Origin: Clostridium sp. UBA4108 | Lineage (GTDB): Bacteria; Bacillota; Clostridia; Clostridiales; Clostridiaceae | DNA length: 64,000 bases | Assembly: GCA_002381695.1 (NCBI GenBank) | Contig: DFXM01000020.1 | Location: forward strand, 741,605-805,604 | Direction of reading: 5' to 3' | Part shown: piece by piece, positions 1-9,190 of the stretch | Numbering within the stretch: position 1 is the first letter of the stretch | Layout of the letters: each line of letters opens with the position of its first letter | Notes under the pieces: model-generated | Database searches by the model: none | What the model saw: only the letters and a program-made list of their open reading frames with translations | Told to the model about the DNA's origin: nothing | Program-made: the position numbers and the translations under genes

Positions 1-55
1 ATTGACTAAGTCTATTTACTATATTATAGATACTTGTAGAAAGGATATTTCAATT

Positions 56-632
56 GTGATATTTGAATATGTAAGAGTAAGTAGGCAAGAGCAAAATTTG
101 GACAGACAATTGGATTTATTAAAGGCTGCAGGTGCAGAAGAAATAATTCAAGAAAAAATAACTGGGACAAAGGCAGATAGACCAGAATTAAATAGGGTAT
201 TAGATAAATTAAGAAAAGGTGATGTTATATTAATAGCAGATCTTACAAGATTAAGTAGAAGCACAAAAGATTTATTTAGTTTGGTAGATCAAATCGAAGA
301 GAAAGTTGCTAATATAAAAAGCTTAAAAGAAAGTTGGTTAGATACTATAAACACCCCAAGGGAAACTAATGTTTACATTCATGGCTGGAATAAGTGAATT
401 TGAAAGGGCCTTAATGAGTCAAAGAACTAAGGAAGGATTGGAATCAGCAAGGTCAAGGGGGATAAAAGGTGAAAGGAAACCTAAATTTGATATTAATAAA
501 AAGAAGGCTATATATGAATTATATAATCAAAAACAAATGACGATTAAAGATATATGTAATATGTTTGATATCAGCAACCCAACCTTATATAAGGTTATAG
601 AAGAAATTAGTCATTTAAATAAATTTGATTAA
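56..632 (+). pseudogene. Serine recombinase (resolvase/invertase family), frameshifted
   Basis: Site-specific DNA recombinase of the small serine resolvase/invertase family, about 190 codons, near normal length. The likely start is GTG at 56, nine bases after AAAGGAT, giving an N-terminus MIFEYVRVSRQEQ with the catalytic Ser at residue 9 and the usual NLDRQ following. The DLTRLSRSTKDLF and NIKSLKESWLDT motifs are present. Near 345-366 the reading frame changes by one base: the family's TPQGKLMFTFMAG stretch is only readable in the next frame, which continues with SEFERALMSQRTKEG and a C-terminal helix-turn-helix (about 520-620). As written the gene is broken; one extra base in the A/C-rich stretch before 360 would explain it, and a sequencing error cannot be excluded. 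Confidence 0.85.
367..427 (+). repeat. Left copy of 61-bp recombinase-derived direct repeat
   Basis: This stretch inside the recombinase gene reads MFTFMAGISEFERALMSQR and recurs at 7904-7964 with about four differences in 61 bases. The two copies are in direct orientation and bracket the radical SAM/ABC cassette. Confidence 0.85.
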
Positions 633-741
633 TGATTAGAAAACTAAGTATTGATACATTTATATTATTTAGTATTCAAGATATAGCTAAATGAGAGGAT
701 TAAAAAAATATTTATTTAAACTAAATACATCATAAAGTTAA

Positions 742-771
742 AAAAGCCATAGGTTAATTTCTATGGCTTTT
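742..771. terminator. Rho-independent terminator
   Basis: AAAAGCCATAG, an 8-base loop, then CTATGGCTTTT. The A- and T-rich ends allow it to work for the recombinase on the plus strand and the DUF3888-like gene on the minus strand. Confidence 0.75.
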
Positions 772-849
772 ACATATTAGGCATTATATTAGATGGGTGA
801 GTAAAAATCATTTATAGAAAGCTTTCACTCAATATTGATAATATCTAAA

Positions 850-1197
850 TCATTTCCCTTTTATAATATTTTGATAATTTGGAGGCAATTCATAGTTTTC
901 AATATGATCAAATTTATCAAATACTACAGTACCTACACTTAGTATATTAATACCTGAAGGAGCAACTATTGGAATATCGGTAAGAATTTTAGAATAATAA
1001 TCATTTATTGATTTTTGTACATAAGGAAAAAGAAGAGATATTAAAATATCATTGCATGGCTCTTCCTTTATGTATTTTTTAGGTTCATAAATACTAAAAT
1101 TTTTTGTTCTGTTGGGAATTGCAAGAGCGTATTTGGGGAAAGATGTAAATGTTGAAGTGGTCAGAACTATAAATAACATAATTTCTATTTTTCTCAT
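850..1197 (-). CDS. Secreted DUF3888-like protein, probably internally deleted
   Basis: 115-residue protein with an N-terminal signal peptide (basic RK, hydrophobic residues 5-25, ALA cleavage-like site). The segment ILISLLFPYVQKSINDYYSK and the C-terminal ENYELPPNYQNIIK resemble, from memory, the two ends of DUF3888 proteins found in bacilli and clostridia. The conserved middle of about 40 residues seems missing, so this may be a shortened, non-functional copy. The start ATG at 1197 follows GGAGG at normal spacing. The function of the family is unknown. It lies alone on the minus strand between two damaged plus-strand genes. Confidence 0.5.
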   Translation of the reverse strand: MRKIEIMLFIVLTTSTFTSFPKYALAIPNRTKNFSIYEPKKYIKEEPCNDILISLLFPYVQKSINDYYSKILTDIPIVAPSGINILSVGTVVFDKFDHIENYELPPNYQNIIKGK

Positions 1198-1402
1198 AAT
1201 TAGATTCCTCCAATCTATCTTTTATAGTTTTCCTTAAATAAATATTATAATTTAAAAGTTGGAATATAGATTTAAACTATCTTTTTAAATTCTTAAAATA
1301 TCTATCTGATTAAAAATGAATAATTTGTAAATATATTGAAATAATTTTAAATCATGATATAATATGTAATATATAGTAAAAAGAGAAATATAAGGAATAT
1401 GA

Positions 1403-1964
1403 ATGAAGAGGTTTTCCCAAATAGATCTAATAATAACAGTTATAATATTTCTTATTGTAATAATTAATACTTTAATGAGTAATGATGCTATAACATTAGA
1501 GTAACCATATAAAATTGATGAAGAAAAAGCAGTGGAAATTAACAAATATTTTGAATTATTATTAGTCAGTGATCCCTTATTGACAAATGACAATGGATTA
1601 AATGACAAAAGATGAAATCAAAATAAATTCAGTCATAGCTTTGAGTAAATCAAAGGATACATATGAGCTTTTGCCTGAGTGTAATTCGCTGTAGTATATT
1701 ATATTATTCTTGAAAAAGTGAATAATATTTATATTTTAACTGCAAGGAGAGTGGACAGCAGAGTATGTTACAAAAATTATGGTTAATACACAAACTGAAG
1801 AGGTGTATCAGCATTTCATGAAGCTCTAGAAGGAGGGGTAAGTTTAGGAATGATTCTCAGTTAAATTGACACTAAATGATGAATCAATAGCTATATTAAC
1901 CGACAATGAATTAGCATATATAAATGATTATAGGGATATATTAGTAAATTATATAATATTTTAA
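1403..1964 (+). pseudogene. Degraded gene of unknown function with N-terminal membrane segment
   Basis: From ATG 1403 the frame reads MKRFSQIDLIITVIIF and continues as a hydrophobic N-terminus up to a stop at 1502. Past the stop the same frame continues in protein-like fashion (PYKIDEEKAVEINKYFELL), then coding-like stretches in shifted frames (KDEIKINSVIALSKSKDTYELLPE, LTLNDESIAILTDNELAYINDYRD), each ended by stops or frame changes, until about 1964. This is what a decayed gene for a membrane-anchored protein would look like. I do not recognise the family. It directly precedes the radical SAM gene. Confidence 0.45.
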
Positions 1965-1998
1965 TTATATAATTATAAGTATTCAAAGGAGAGTTATT

Positions 1999-3279
1999 AT
2001 GATAAATAATAGTTTTTTATCAAAATATATATATACATTTGAGTATGATAATAATCAAACTATATTATACAATTCTTTAAATGGTTCTATTGTTTTATTA
2101 GAAAATAAGTATTTAGATAATGATTTTAAAAGTTTAGATATGGATCAAAAAAAACAATTAGAAGAAATGGGTTTTTTATTAGATAGTTCGAAAGCTTATC
2201 AGCAGATCATAGAAGCATATGATAATTGTAAATCAGATAGATTAAGTATGATTATTGAATTGACTCAAAAATGTAATTTAAGATGTATTTATTGTTATCA
2301 AGAAGAATGGATTAGAGAAGATAGAATATCAAATGACACAATAGAAAAAGTATTGAAATATATTGAAAACTGTATTAAATCTGAAGATTACAAGGTAATG
2401 GACGTAAATTTTATTGGGGGAGAACCAATTATTGAACAGGAATTTTTATTATTAATTTATGATAAATTAATAAAACTCTGCAAAGAATTAAATGTAAAAT
2501 TACAAATTGATATAGATACAAATGGGGTTTTATTGACAAGAGAGTTTTTAGAAAAATTGGAGAATGTTAATCTTTCAGTATCTCTTACGATGCCTAATGA
2601 TCATAATGTAAAAAGATTAACTCTAGATGGACAAGCTACTTATGATACTATCATTAATAACTTAATTAAATGTAAAGATATATTTGAGTCATCTGAAAAA
2701 AATTGCAATTTAGTAATAAGATATAATATTGATCAGGAAAATAAAATCTATTTTTCGAAATTTTTAGATGATTTACAAGGCACTGGATTAAAATTTACTG
2801 TATATACAGCTTATACATTTGAACATGAATGTAATCCGTATAAAAATACTTGGGACTTAAATAGCTACAAAATTTGGAATTCATCAGAGTGCATTGACTT
2901 ATTGATAGAGAGAAATTTGTTAGTAACTCATAAACCTAATATATCAATATCCCCATGTAAGGCTTATTACAAGCATAATTTGAAAATTTTTTCAGATGGA
3001 TATTTAGGGTTATGTAATGGCTATTATCCTAATTTAAAAAAATATAAAATAGATGATGTATATAACAATATTAATCGAGTAATAGAATTATTTCCTGAAA
3101 AAAAAGAAAAACCATTTAATAATGTTACTTGCAATAACTGTAGAGAACTTGCAATATGTGGCGGAACTCGCTTTTGCAAGGAAAAATTTTGTGAATATGG
3201 ATTTGTTAATTTAGAAGCATACGTAAAAACTTATGTTAAACATATATTGAATGGAAATGATAATTTTTTTCCATTTTAA
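1999..3279 (+). CDS. Radical SAM/SPASM peptide maturase
   Basis: 426-residue radical S-adenosylmethionine enzyme that should modify a ribosomally made peptide. Cys92, Cys96 and Cys99 form the CxxxCxxC [4Fe-4S]/SAM motif (KCNLRCIYCY), followed by the NFIGGEP glycine-rich strand. Residues 1-75 look like a RiPP recognition-type N-terminal extension. The C-terminus carries SPASM cysteines for auxiliary clusters: SPCK, GYLGLC (G-x4-C), then CNNCRELAICGG and FCKEKFC. AGGAG precedes the ATG. The gene is 745 bases upstream of a tiny Cys-rich peptide gene and two ABC exporters, so it is probably the thioether-forming (sactipeptide/ranthipeptide-type) maturase of that cassette. The type of cross-link cannot be read from sequence. 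Confidence 0.85.
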   Translation: MINNSFLSKYIYTFEYDNNQTILYNSLNGSIVLLENKYLDNDFKSLDMDQKKQLEEMGFLLDSSKAYQQIIEAYDNCKSDRLSMIIELTQKCNLRCIYCYQEEWIREDRISNDTIEKVLKYIENCIKSEDYKVMDVNFIGGEPIIEQEFLLLIYDKLIKLCKELNVKLQIDIDTNGVLLTREFLEKLENVNLSVSLTMPNDHNVKRLTLDGQATYDTIINNLIKCKDIFESSEKNCNLVIRYNIDQENKIYFSKFLDDLQGTGLKFTVYTAYTFEHECNPYKNTWDLNSYKIWNSSECIDLLIERNLLVTHKPNISISPCKAYYKHNLKIFSDGYLGLCNGYYPNLKKYKIDDVYNNINRVIELFPEKKEKPFNNVTCNNCRELAICGGTRFCKEKFCEYGFVNLEAYVKTYVKHILNGNDNFFPF

Positions 3280-4024
3280 AAAATCTTTAAATATATTTGA
3301 CAATTATGTAATATAACTTTCATATTTTTAATAAGTATGGCTATATAAATTAATATTTACATTATACAATTAATCTTTCAAAAGTAAATATTGACTAGAA
3401 CTTTAATTTCTGAAAAGTCATTATTTCTAATTATAGAATGATTGCAAAAGCGCCCAAATAATAAGATATAAGTATTCAATTAAAGAAGAACTATTAAGAT
3501 AAGTTTTTCAAGGATTGAATTATTCATATTTTATTTAATTTTTAAGAGCTAAAGGGATTCATCATTATATGAAGATACTTATCCAAATTTCTTTAAGAGT
3601 ACTATTTTTTAGCTTATTTATAAATTGTTAAAAAATGCTAAAATGGATACACAATATTGAATCTACAAATTTGAGCAATCTTTAAATTTATGTTTAAGAA
3701 ATAGTAGGGTAATATTATTTTTCTAAAATACTCATAGTTTAGTAAAACATCTGTAAGTACACATGTTTAGATTAAGTGAAATCTAGAATTAAGAATAAAT
3801 TAATAATAGTAAATATTCTTAATATTTCTGCTTTACTATCTTTTGTATGACATGTGATTGTATAAGTTATTAATATATATTTATAAAGTTAACATTATAC
3901 AAATGAAAAAATATTGTATGGTATTTCGAAATGTGAAGAAGTTAAGGCTTTATCAAGCTTTAATATATAATGGCTAACAAATATGCATAGCCTTATAAAT
4001 TAGTATAAATAGGAGGTGAAATGA
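3280..4024. other. 745-base A+T-rich gap inside the RiPP cassette
   Basis: No convincing gene on either strand. A weak promoter-like TTGACA is at about 3297. A 24-codon frame from ATG 3903 has no support. The last ten bases, 4011-4020, are an excellent AGGAGGTGAA ribosome binding site for the peptide gene that follows. A promoter for the precursor is expected here but I could not place it firmly. Confidence 0.5.
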
Positions 4025-4117
4025 ATGATTATAATAAAAAAACGCAAAACAAATTCTAAAGTAGTATGTTGCTCAAGTTGTGGCGGAAGTGGATGGTCTG
4101 GCGGAGTAGACAAGTAA
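4025..4117 (+). CDS. Cys/Gly/Ser-rich RiPP precursor peptide
   Basis: 30-residue peptide. The first half is a basic leader (MIIIKKRKTNSK) and the second half a core-like VVCCSSCGGSGWSGGVDK with three Cys and many Gly/Ser, which is what radical SAM/SPASM maturases act on. AGGAGGTGA lies seven bases before the ATG; an ATG at 4021 in another frame gives only 12 codons. From memory it resembles the Cys-rich Clo7bot-type peptides encoded with radical SAM/SPASM enzymes in clostridia, but it is shorter and I cannot confirm membership. It sits between the maturase and the two ABC exporters and is separated from the latter by a hairpin. No leader peptidase gene is visible nearby. Confidence 0.65.
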   Translation: MIIIKKRKTNSKVVCCSSCGGSGWSGGVDK

Positions 4118-4130
4118 TATGTGAAATCAT

Positions 4131-4161
4131 AAAACAAGGGTTGTTAATCAATCCTTGTTTT
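4131..4161 (+). terminator. Hairpin (attenuator/terminator) after the precursor gene
   Basis: AAAACAAGGGTTG, loop TTAAT, CAATCCTTGTTTT: a 13-bp stem with one G-U pair that ends in four T. It lies 14 bases after the peptide stop and 88 bases before the ABC gene. Such a partial terminator would give more precursor mRNA than exporter mRNA. Confidence 0.7.
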
Positions 4162-4248
4162 ATAGTTTCATGTACAAAATAAAAATTTAGCATGACTTAA
4201 ATATATAATCTAATATTAATAAATATTAAAGGTCGTGAGGTTATAATA

Positions 4249-6045
4249 ATGTTGATAAAAAAAGAAAAGTATACTTTAATAGATATCGTTAAATTACCAA
4301 TTAAAATTAATCCCTTTTATGGAATACTAATAATTGTTGTTAAAGTTTTAGACGGTATTGCTCCTAGTTTGCAAATATTTGCAGTTTCACAATTTATTGA
4401 TAAAGCTACTTTATTAGTAAATTCTAATGAAACAATTAGAATAATAATTCCATCAATACTAGCTATAACTACTTTAATTGCATATATGTGGACTTCAGAG
4501 AAACTTGTAAAGTTTGCAGAAGTAAAACTAGAAATTAATATAAGAAATAAATTGAGATCTGAAATGATTGAAAAAAGGGCAAAGTTACATTATAAACACA
4601 TAGAAAACAGTGATAGTTGGGATTTAATTTCAAGAGTTTGCACAGATCCAGAAATTAAAATTAAGAAAGGATACATTATTTTTCTTAATTTTATGTCTTT
4701 ACTAATAAAAGTTTTAGGTATTTTAGCTATACTTTTACTTAAGGTTTGGTGGATAACATTAGTGATTTTAATGGGAGCTACTATATTGTTTATTATTTCA
4801 TTCAAGAGTGGAAAAATTATTTATAAGTCCACTAAAGATTTATCAAAACAGAAAAGAAGATATGAATATATTAATGAAATACTTACTGATAGGGAATATG
4901 TAGACGAAAGGTCATTATTTGGATTCAGCAAAAATATAAATGAAAGATGGTTAGGTCTATATGAAGAAGTTAGAAAAATAGCTCTAAAAACTGAACTTAA
5001 AGAAATTATAAAGATACAAGTAGGTACTCTTATTACTTCATTGATATCTATTTCCATACTTATTGTACTTTTACAACCTTTAATTTCAGGTGATTTAACT
5101 ATAGGTATGTTTATATCAATTTCGAGTTCAATGATCTCTCTTATTAAAACTATGTCCTCTGATCTTCCATGGTATACAAGAGAAATAGCAAAAGCTAGAG
5201 AATACTTATCCGATTTAAAAATTTTTGCCTTTCTTGATGAGGATGAATTTGATATAAATGTTCCCTTATCTAAACCAGTTACTTTTAAAACTTTAGAATT
5301 TAGAAATGTAAAATTTAAATATCCAGGTACAGAAACTTATGTATTGAAAGGGGTTTCATTTCTTATAGAAAATGGAAAGCATTATGCATTTGTAGGCATT
5401 AATGGTGCAGGTAAAACAACTATAATAAAGATTTTAACCAGTCTTTATAGAGAATATGAGGGAGTTATACTGATTGATGGAATAGATATTAAAACATACA
5501 ATAAAAACTATTGCAAATCTTTATGTTCTGTAGTATACCAAGACTTTGCAAAATATTTCATTTCCATTAAAGATAATATAAATATCAGTCAAATAAACAA
5601 ATTTGAAAAACATCACAATGATGAGCTTATCCAGAAAGTTATTTCTGATATGGACTTAAATGATTTAATACATTGTGCTCCAAACGGAATTGATAGTTAT
5701 TTAGGGAAAATTAAAGATACAGGAGTAGATATATCTGAAGGTCAATGGCAAAAGATAGCTATGGCACGATCCATTATAAATCAATCAAATCTTAGAATAC
5801 TAGATGAACCAACATCATCGTTAGATCCTATAAGTGAAAGCAATATGTATGATAAATTTGAAAAAATAAGTGAGGGGAAGACTACTATATTTATTAGTCA
5901 TCGTCTAGGTTCAACTAAACTCGCTGATAAAATATTTATTCTTGATAATGGAAAAATTATAGAAGAAGGCAGTCATCAAGAATTAATAAATATGAATGGT
6001 ATGTATGCACATATGTATGATAGTCAGAAAGGGTGGTATTCCTAA
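4249..6045 (+). CDS. ABC exporter half-transporter (membrane + ATPase), RiPP cassette
   Basis: 598-residue fused permease/ATPase. Residues 1-330 hold about six membrane segments; the ATPase domain follows with Walker A GINGAGKTT, signature SEGQWQK (unusual first residues instead of LSGGQ), Walker B LRILDEPTSS and H-loop FISHR. There is no N-terminal C39 peptidase domain, so it exports but cannot itself cleave a leader. The next gene overlaps its stop codon by one base (TAATG), which implies translational coupling and a heterodimeric pump. By context the cargo is the modified Cys-rich peptide, or the pump gives self-immunity. Confidence 0.85.
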   Translation: MLIKKEKYTLIDIVKLPIKINPFYGILIIVVKVLDGIAPSLQIFAVSQFIDKATLLVNSNETIRIIIPSILAITTLIAYMWTSEKLVKFAEVKLEINIRNKLRSEMIEKRAKLHYKHIENSDSWDLISRVCTDPEIKIKKGYIIFLNFMSLLIKVLGILAILLLKVWWITLVILMGATILFIISFKSGKIIYKSTKDLSKQKRRYEYINEILTDREYVDERSLFGFSKNINERWLGLYEEVRKIALKTELKEIIKIQVGTLITSLISISILIVLLQPLISGDLTIGMFISISSSMISLIKTMSSDLPWYTREIAKAREYLSDLKIFAFLDEDEFDINVPLSKPVTFKTLEFRNVKFKYPGTETYVLKGVSFLIENGKHYAFVGINGAGKTTIIKILTSLYREYEGVILIDGIDIKTYNKNYCKSLCSVVYQDFAKYFISIKDNINISQINKFEKHHNDELIQKVISDMDLNDLIHCAPNGIDSYLGKIKDTGVDISEGQWQKIAMARSIINQSNLRILDEPTSSLDPISESNMYDKFEKISEGKTTIFISHRLGSTKLADKIFILDNGKIIEEGSHQELINMNGMYAHMYDSQKGWYS

Positions 6046-7823
6046 TGAAAGAAGAAAAAGATATATCTTTAATACAAATAATAATAAAGGTTATTACCAT
6101 AACAGTTTCTGCTGCTCCTACTATTTCTATTACTTATTTAATTCTTGGAATTATGTTCGGAACATCTTTTGGGCTTAAAACATTAGTAACTCAAAATTTT
6201 TTTGATGGAGTTAATAGTGTATTATTTGGCAATATATCTATAAGTAAGATAGTTATTCTAGCTCTTATTTTAGGTGGAGTAACTATTATATCAGAATTAT
6301 TAAATTTTATTTACAGTTTTGTATTCAGTGCCTGTGAAACCAAAGTTTCAGGAGTGTTAAATAAAAAAATCAATGAGAAAATTTCAAAATTGGAACCTAT
6401 AATGTTTGAAGACCCTACAACGTTGAATGATATAAACAAATCTAAAAAAGGTGTTGATGGAATTTTAGGGTTATTTGTAGTTATAGCTATGTTAAGTACA
6501 TTTTATCTTCCATATTTATTATTTATGACAGTATATCTTTTTAAATTAGATAAGTTACTTGCTATATCATTAATACTTATATTTGTTCCTGTATTTTTTA
6601 CTCAATTAATACGAGTTAAGATTTTTAATAATTTGGAAAATAAAATTGCACCTATTCGTCGTGAATGTGATTATTATGAAAAATGTATATGTTCCAGGGA
6701 GTACTTCAAGGAAACTAGACTTCTTGGAGCTTTTAGTTATTTTAAGAATCTCCATAGTAAATCTATGGAACTTTGGGGTAAAAATACTTGGGATGCAGAA
6801 AAGAAGACTGGACTTATTGAACTTTCAATGAAGATATTAACACTTTTAGGTTATATTGGAGTTCTATTTCTTTTATGTAATTCATTATTGAATCAAAATA
6901 TTACTATTGGAGCTTTTGCAGCAGTATTTAATTCTATAGGTTTTATGATTATTATGATGGAAGAAATAATATGTGTTCAGATTGGAAAACTAACAAGAGA
7001 ATTTGGAGCTGTAACAAATTTTTTCAAATTTTTTGATCTTAAGGAAAGAGATGGTAAAAATTTAAATATTAGTAGTAATGATGGAATTTTTCTTAAAAAT
7101 GTAAGTTTTACTTATCCTTTATCTAAAAATCCAGTATTAAAAAATATATCTTTAAAGATATATCCAAAAGAAATCATAGCTATAGTAGGTGAAAATGGTT
7201 CTGGGAAATCAACTTTAATAAAAATAATAACTGGGCTCTATTTACCAAACAAAGGAACTGTAGAATTTGGTGATACTAATACATCTGATGTATCATTAGA
7301 ATCCATATACAAAAATACATCAGCTGTATTTCAAAAGTATAAAAAATATCAAATGAATCTTTCAGAGAATATAATGATAAGTAATGTGGGAAAAAATTCT
7401 CTTATTGATTTAGAAGATGCATCTAAAAAAGCAGATCTAGATAGTACTAATTTTCCTGATGGTTATAATACTATGTTGTCTCGAGAATTTGATGGAATAG
7501 ATTTATCTGGAGGTCAATGGCAAAAAATAGCTATAGCTCGTGGATTTTACAGACCTCATGATTTAGTAGTTCTTGATGAACCTACAGCTGCCATTGATCC
7601 ATTAGAAGAAACTAAACTCTATGAAAAATTTTCTAGATTGTCAAAGGGAAAGACATCAATTATTGTTACTCATAGAATCGGTTCAGCTAAAATAGCTAAT
7701 AGAATTATAGTTATGGATAAGGGAACAATTGTGGAAATGGGAACTCATAATGAGTTAATTAACATAAATGGAAAATATAGAGAAATGTATAAAGCTCAAG
7801 CTAAATGGTATGAAAGAGATTAA
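6045..7823 (+). CDS. Second ABC exporter half-transporter, RiPP cassette
   Basis: 593-residue permease/ATPase partner of the preceding gene. I chose ATG 6045, which overlaps the previous stop and has AAAGGGTGG about nine bases upstream; a GTG four codons earlier is less well placed. Membrane segments fill residues 20-320. The ATPase has Walker A GENGSGKST, signature LSGGQWQK, Walker B VVLDEPTAAIDP and H-loop VTHR. The GQWQK signature is shared with its partner and is common in peptide-exporting pairs. The downstream end of the cassette is reached here: 80 bases further on is the recombinase-derived direct repeat. Confidence 0.85.
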   Translation: MKEEKDISLIQIIIKVITITVSAAPTISITYLILGIMFGTSFGLKTLVTQNFFDGVNSVLFGNISISKIVILALILGGVTIISELLNFIYSFVFSACETKVSGVLNKKINEKISKLEPIMFEDPTTLNDINKSKKGVDGILGLFVVIAMLSTFYLPYLLFMTVYLFKLDKLLAISLILIFVPVFFTQLIRVKIFNNLENKIAPIRRECDYYEKCICSREYFKETRLLGAFSYFKNLHSKSMELWGKNTWDAEKKTGLIELSMKILTLLGYIGVLFLLCNSLLNQNITIGAFAAVFNSIGFMIIMMEEIICVQIGKLTREFGAVTNFFKFFDLKERDGKNLNISSNDGIFLKNVSFTYPLSKNPVLKNISLKIYPKEIIAIVGENGSGKSTLIKIITGLYLPNKGTVEFGDTNTSDVSLESIYKNTSAVFQKYKKYQMNLSENIMISNVGKNSLIDLEDASKKADLDSTNFPDGYNTMLSREFDGIDLSGGQWQKIAIARGFYRPHDLVVLDEPTAAIDPLEETKLYEKFSRLSKGKTSIIVTHRIGSAKIANRIIVMDKGTIVEMGTHNELININGKYREMYKAQAKWYERD

Positions 7824-7903
7824 ATTTTATAAGCAACTTTTAGGTTTAAAACTATTACTAAAATCAAAGTATCAAAATAGTTCTAAAACAGCTTTTAAGC
7901 AAT

Positions 7904-7964
7904 TAATGTTTACATTCATGGCTGGAGTAAGTGAATTTGAAAGGGACTTAATAAATCAAAGAAC
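7904..7964 (+). repeat. Right copy of 61-bp recombinase-derived direct repeat
   Basis: Reads MFTFMAGVSEFERDLINQR and matches 367-427 with about four substitutions. It is a detached fragment of a serine recombinase gene; homology to the family stops abruptly after QRTQ. Confidence 0.85.
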
Positions 7965-8181
7965 ACAGGATTTAATTATTACTAATGATGGAGTAAAACT
8001 AATAATAGACAACACAAGAGATAAATTTGCAAATCTAGAAAATAGAAGAAAGAGAGAATACAACATAGTAGATATATTTATAGAAAATGGAAATAACCGT
8101 ATATATTATAGAGTAAAATCTGATACGGGTGAAGAAATACCCCTAATTTCATTTAAAAATATTAAAGACTTAAGGTCATAA
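7906..8181 (+). pseudogene. Recombinase fragment fused to unknown C-terminal sequence
   Basis: An open frame of 91 codons begins in the recombinase fragment (MFTFMAGVSEFERDLINQR) and runs on into sequence unlike any recombinase: NDGVKLIIDNTRDKF, a charged ENRRKREYN stretch, then RIYYRVKSDTGEEIPLISFKN. The second half could be the end of a separate small protein whose start (ATG near 7980 is absent; only internal codons exist) was lost when the segments were joined. I do not recognise it. No good ribosome binding site precedes ATG 7906. Most likely a chimeric remnant marking the right edge of the RiPP cassette. Confidence 0.5.
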
Positions 8182-8303
8182 TGTACAAATTTTATAATAA
8201 AGTAATATTGATTATTGCTCTAGAGTAGGGGTATAATAAAATTAATAGAGTGTTGCTAGGTGTAAGACTAGCAATTTAATTAAATGTGTAAGAACTATCT
8301 ATT

Positions 8304-8345
8304 TAAGATCTTAATTGGTTGCACCCATTAAGATCTTATTTTATT
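8304..8345 (+). terminator. Rho-independent terminator
   Basis: TAAGATCTTAA(T)TGG / CCATTAAGATCTTA stem with one bulged T, followed by TTTTATTT. Confidence 0.65.
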
Positions 8346-8489
8346 TCATCTGAAATCTCTGATTCTATATATTAGATAAAAGAACTAATAACAGGGCAAT
8401 ATACTTTCCCTCTTTTTCTCATTTATATTAGCAAATATGTTCCAGTTACTTTGCCCTTGAGTTTCATTATCTATACTTTGTAGCATAAA

Positions 8490-8712
8490 AGTAGCTTAAC
8501 ACAATGGTGTTTATCATGAGGTGAAATCTGAAGGAAGTCAGTGGCAAACCTTTGGTCGTAGATACACGAACCACATTTGAGACTTAATTCTGTGGGTAAA
8601 CTTGAATAAAAAAGTAAAACCAAATAACTATTTGAAAACAGATAAAGCGTACGTGGCATATGGATGAAGGGAAAATACGCATTTTTACCTGTGGAGGTCT
8701 GTTAAGTCTGTT
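8490..8712 (+). mobile_element. Group II intron 5' region remnant (domain I-like)
   Basis: The phrases GAGGTGAAATCTGAAGGAAG, AGTGGCAAACC, ATACACGAACCACAT, GTGGCATATGGATGAAGG, AAATACGC and GGAGGTCTGTTAAG occur in the order seen in domain I of clostridial group II introns that encode LtrA-type maturases (recognised from memory). No intron-encoded protein and no catalytic domain V follow: at about 8715 the sequence turns into a methyltransferase fragment. So this is a truncated intron remnant. Boundaries are approximate. Confidence 0.55.
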
Positions 8713-8763
8713 ATAGGATATAGCTAACATTTCCAACAAAACCACATTGTTGAATTTTAAAAG

Positions 8764-9183
8764 GGATATATTGAAAATATACCATTTAAATATGAGATAA
8801 TAGATGTAGTTACATCAAATTGTGTTATCAACCTATGTGAGAGCAAAGAAGATGCTTTAAGAGAAGCATATAGGGTATTAAAAAAAGGTGGAAGATTCGC
8901 TATAGCTGATATAGTTTAGTTAAAAGAAGTAACAGAAGATATTAAAGAAAATATTGCATTATGGGTTGGATGTATTTCTGGAGCATTGGATATAAAAGAA
9001 TATGAACGCATACTTAGAAAAGTTGGATTTACTCAAATAGAAATAATTCCAATAAATATTTATACAAAAGAAATAATTAATGGTATAGCAATCCAAAAAA
9101 ATTCAGGTGATATATATAGTGAAATGGATAGTGATCTTCTTGATGGAGCCTTTGCAGGTGCACATGTAAAGGCATTTAAGTAG
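8764..9183 (+). pseudogene. Arsenite methyltransferase (ArsM) C-terminal remnant
   Basis: From 8764 the frame reads [40 protein letters not shown] and [11 protein letters not shown], then an in-frame TAG at 8917-8919, and continues as LKEVTEDIKENIALWVGCIS, GALDIKEYERILRKVGF and GAFAGAHVKAFK. SNCVINL and WVGCISGAL, each with a conserved Cys, are hallmarks of ArsM, the SAM-dependent enzyme that methylates arsenite. The SAM-binding N-terminal half is missing and the gene is interrupted by the stop, so it is a pseudogene. It follows directly after the group II intron remnant, which may have cut it. Confidence 0.8.
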
Positions 9184-9190
9184 GGGCGAT

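Noticed and set aside
1285..1608. Minus-strand open frame of 107 codons
   Set aside because: It is low-complexity hydrophobic sequence opposite a plus-strand degraded gene that explains the region better; no ribosome binding site.
7906..8181. Functional small recombinase
   Set aside because: Lacks the catalytic N-terminal domain and Ser, and homology stops after about 20 residues.
8471..8659. Minus-strand open frame of 62 codons
   Set aside because: It lies antisense to the group II intron-like RNA and has no ribosome binding site or protein-like composition.
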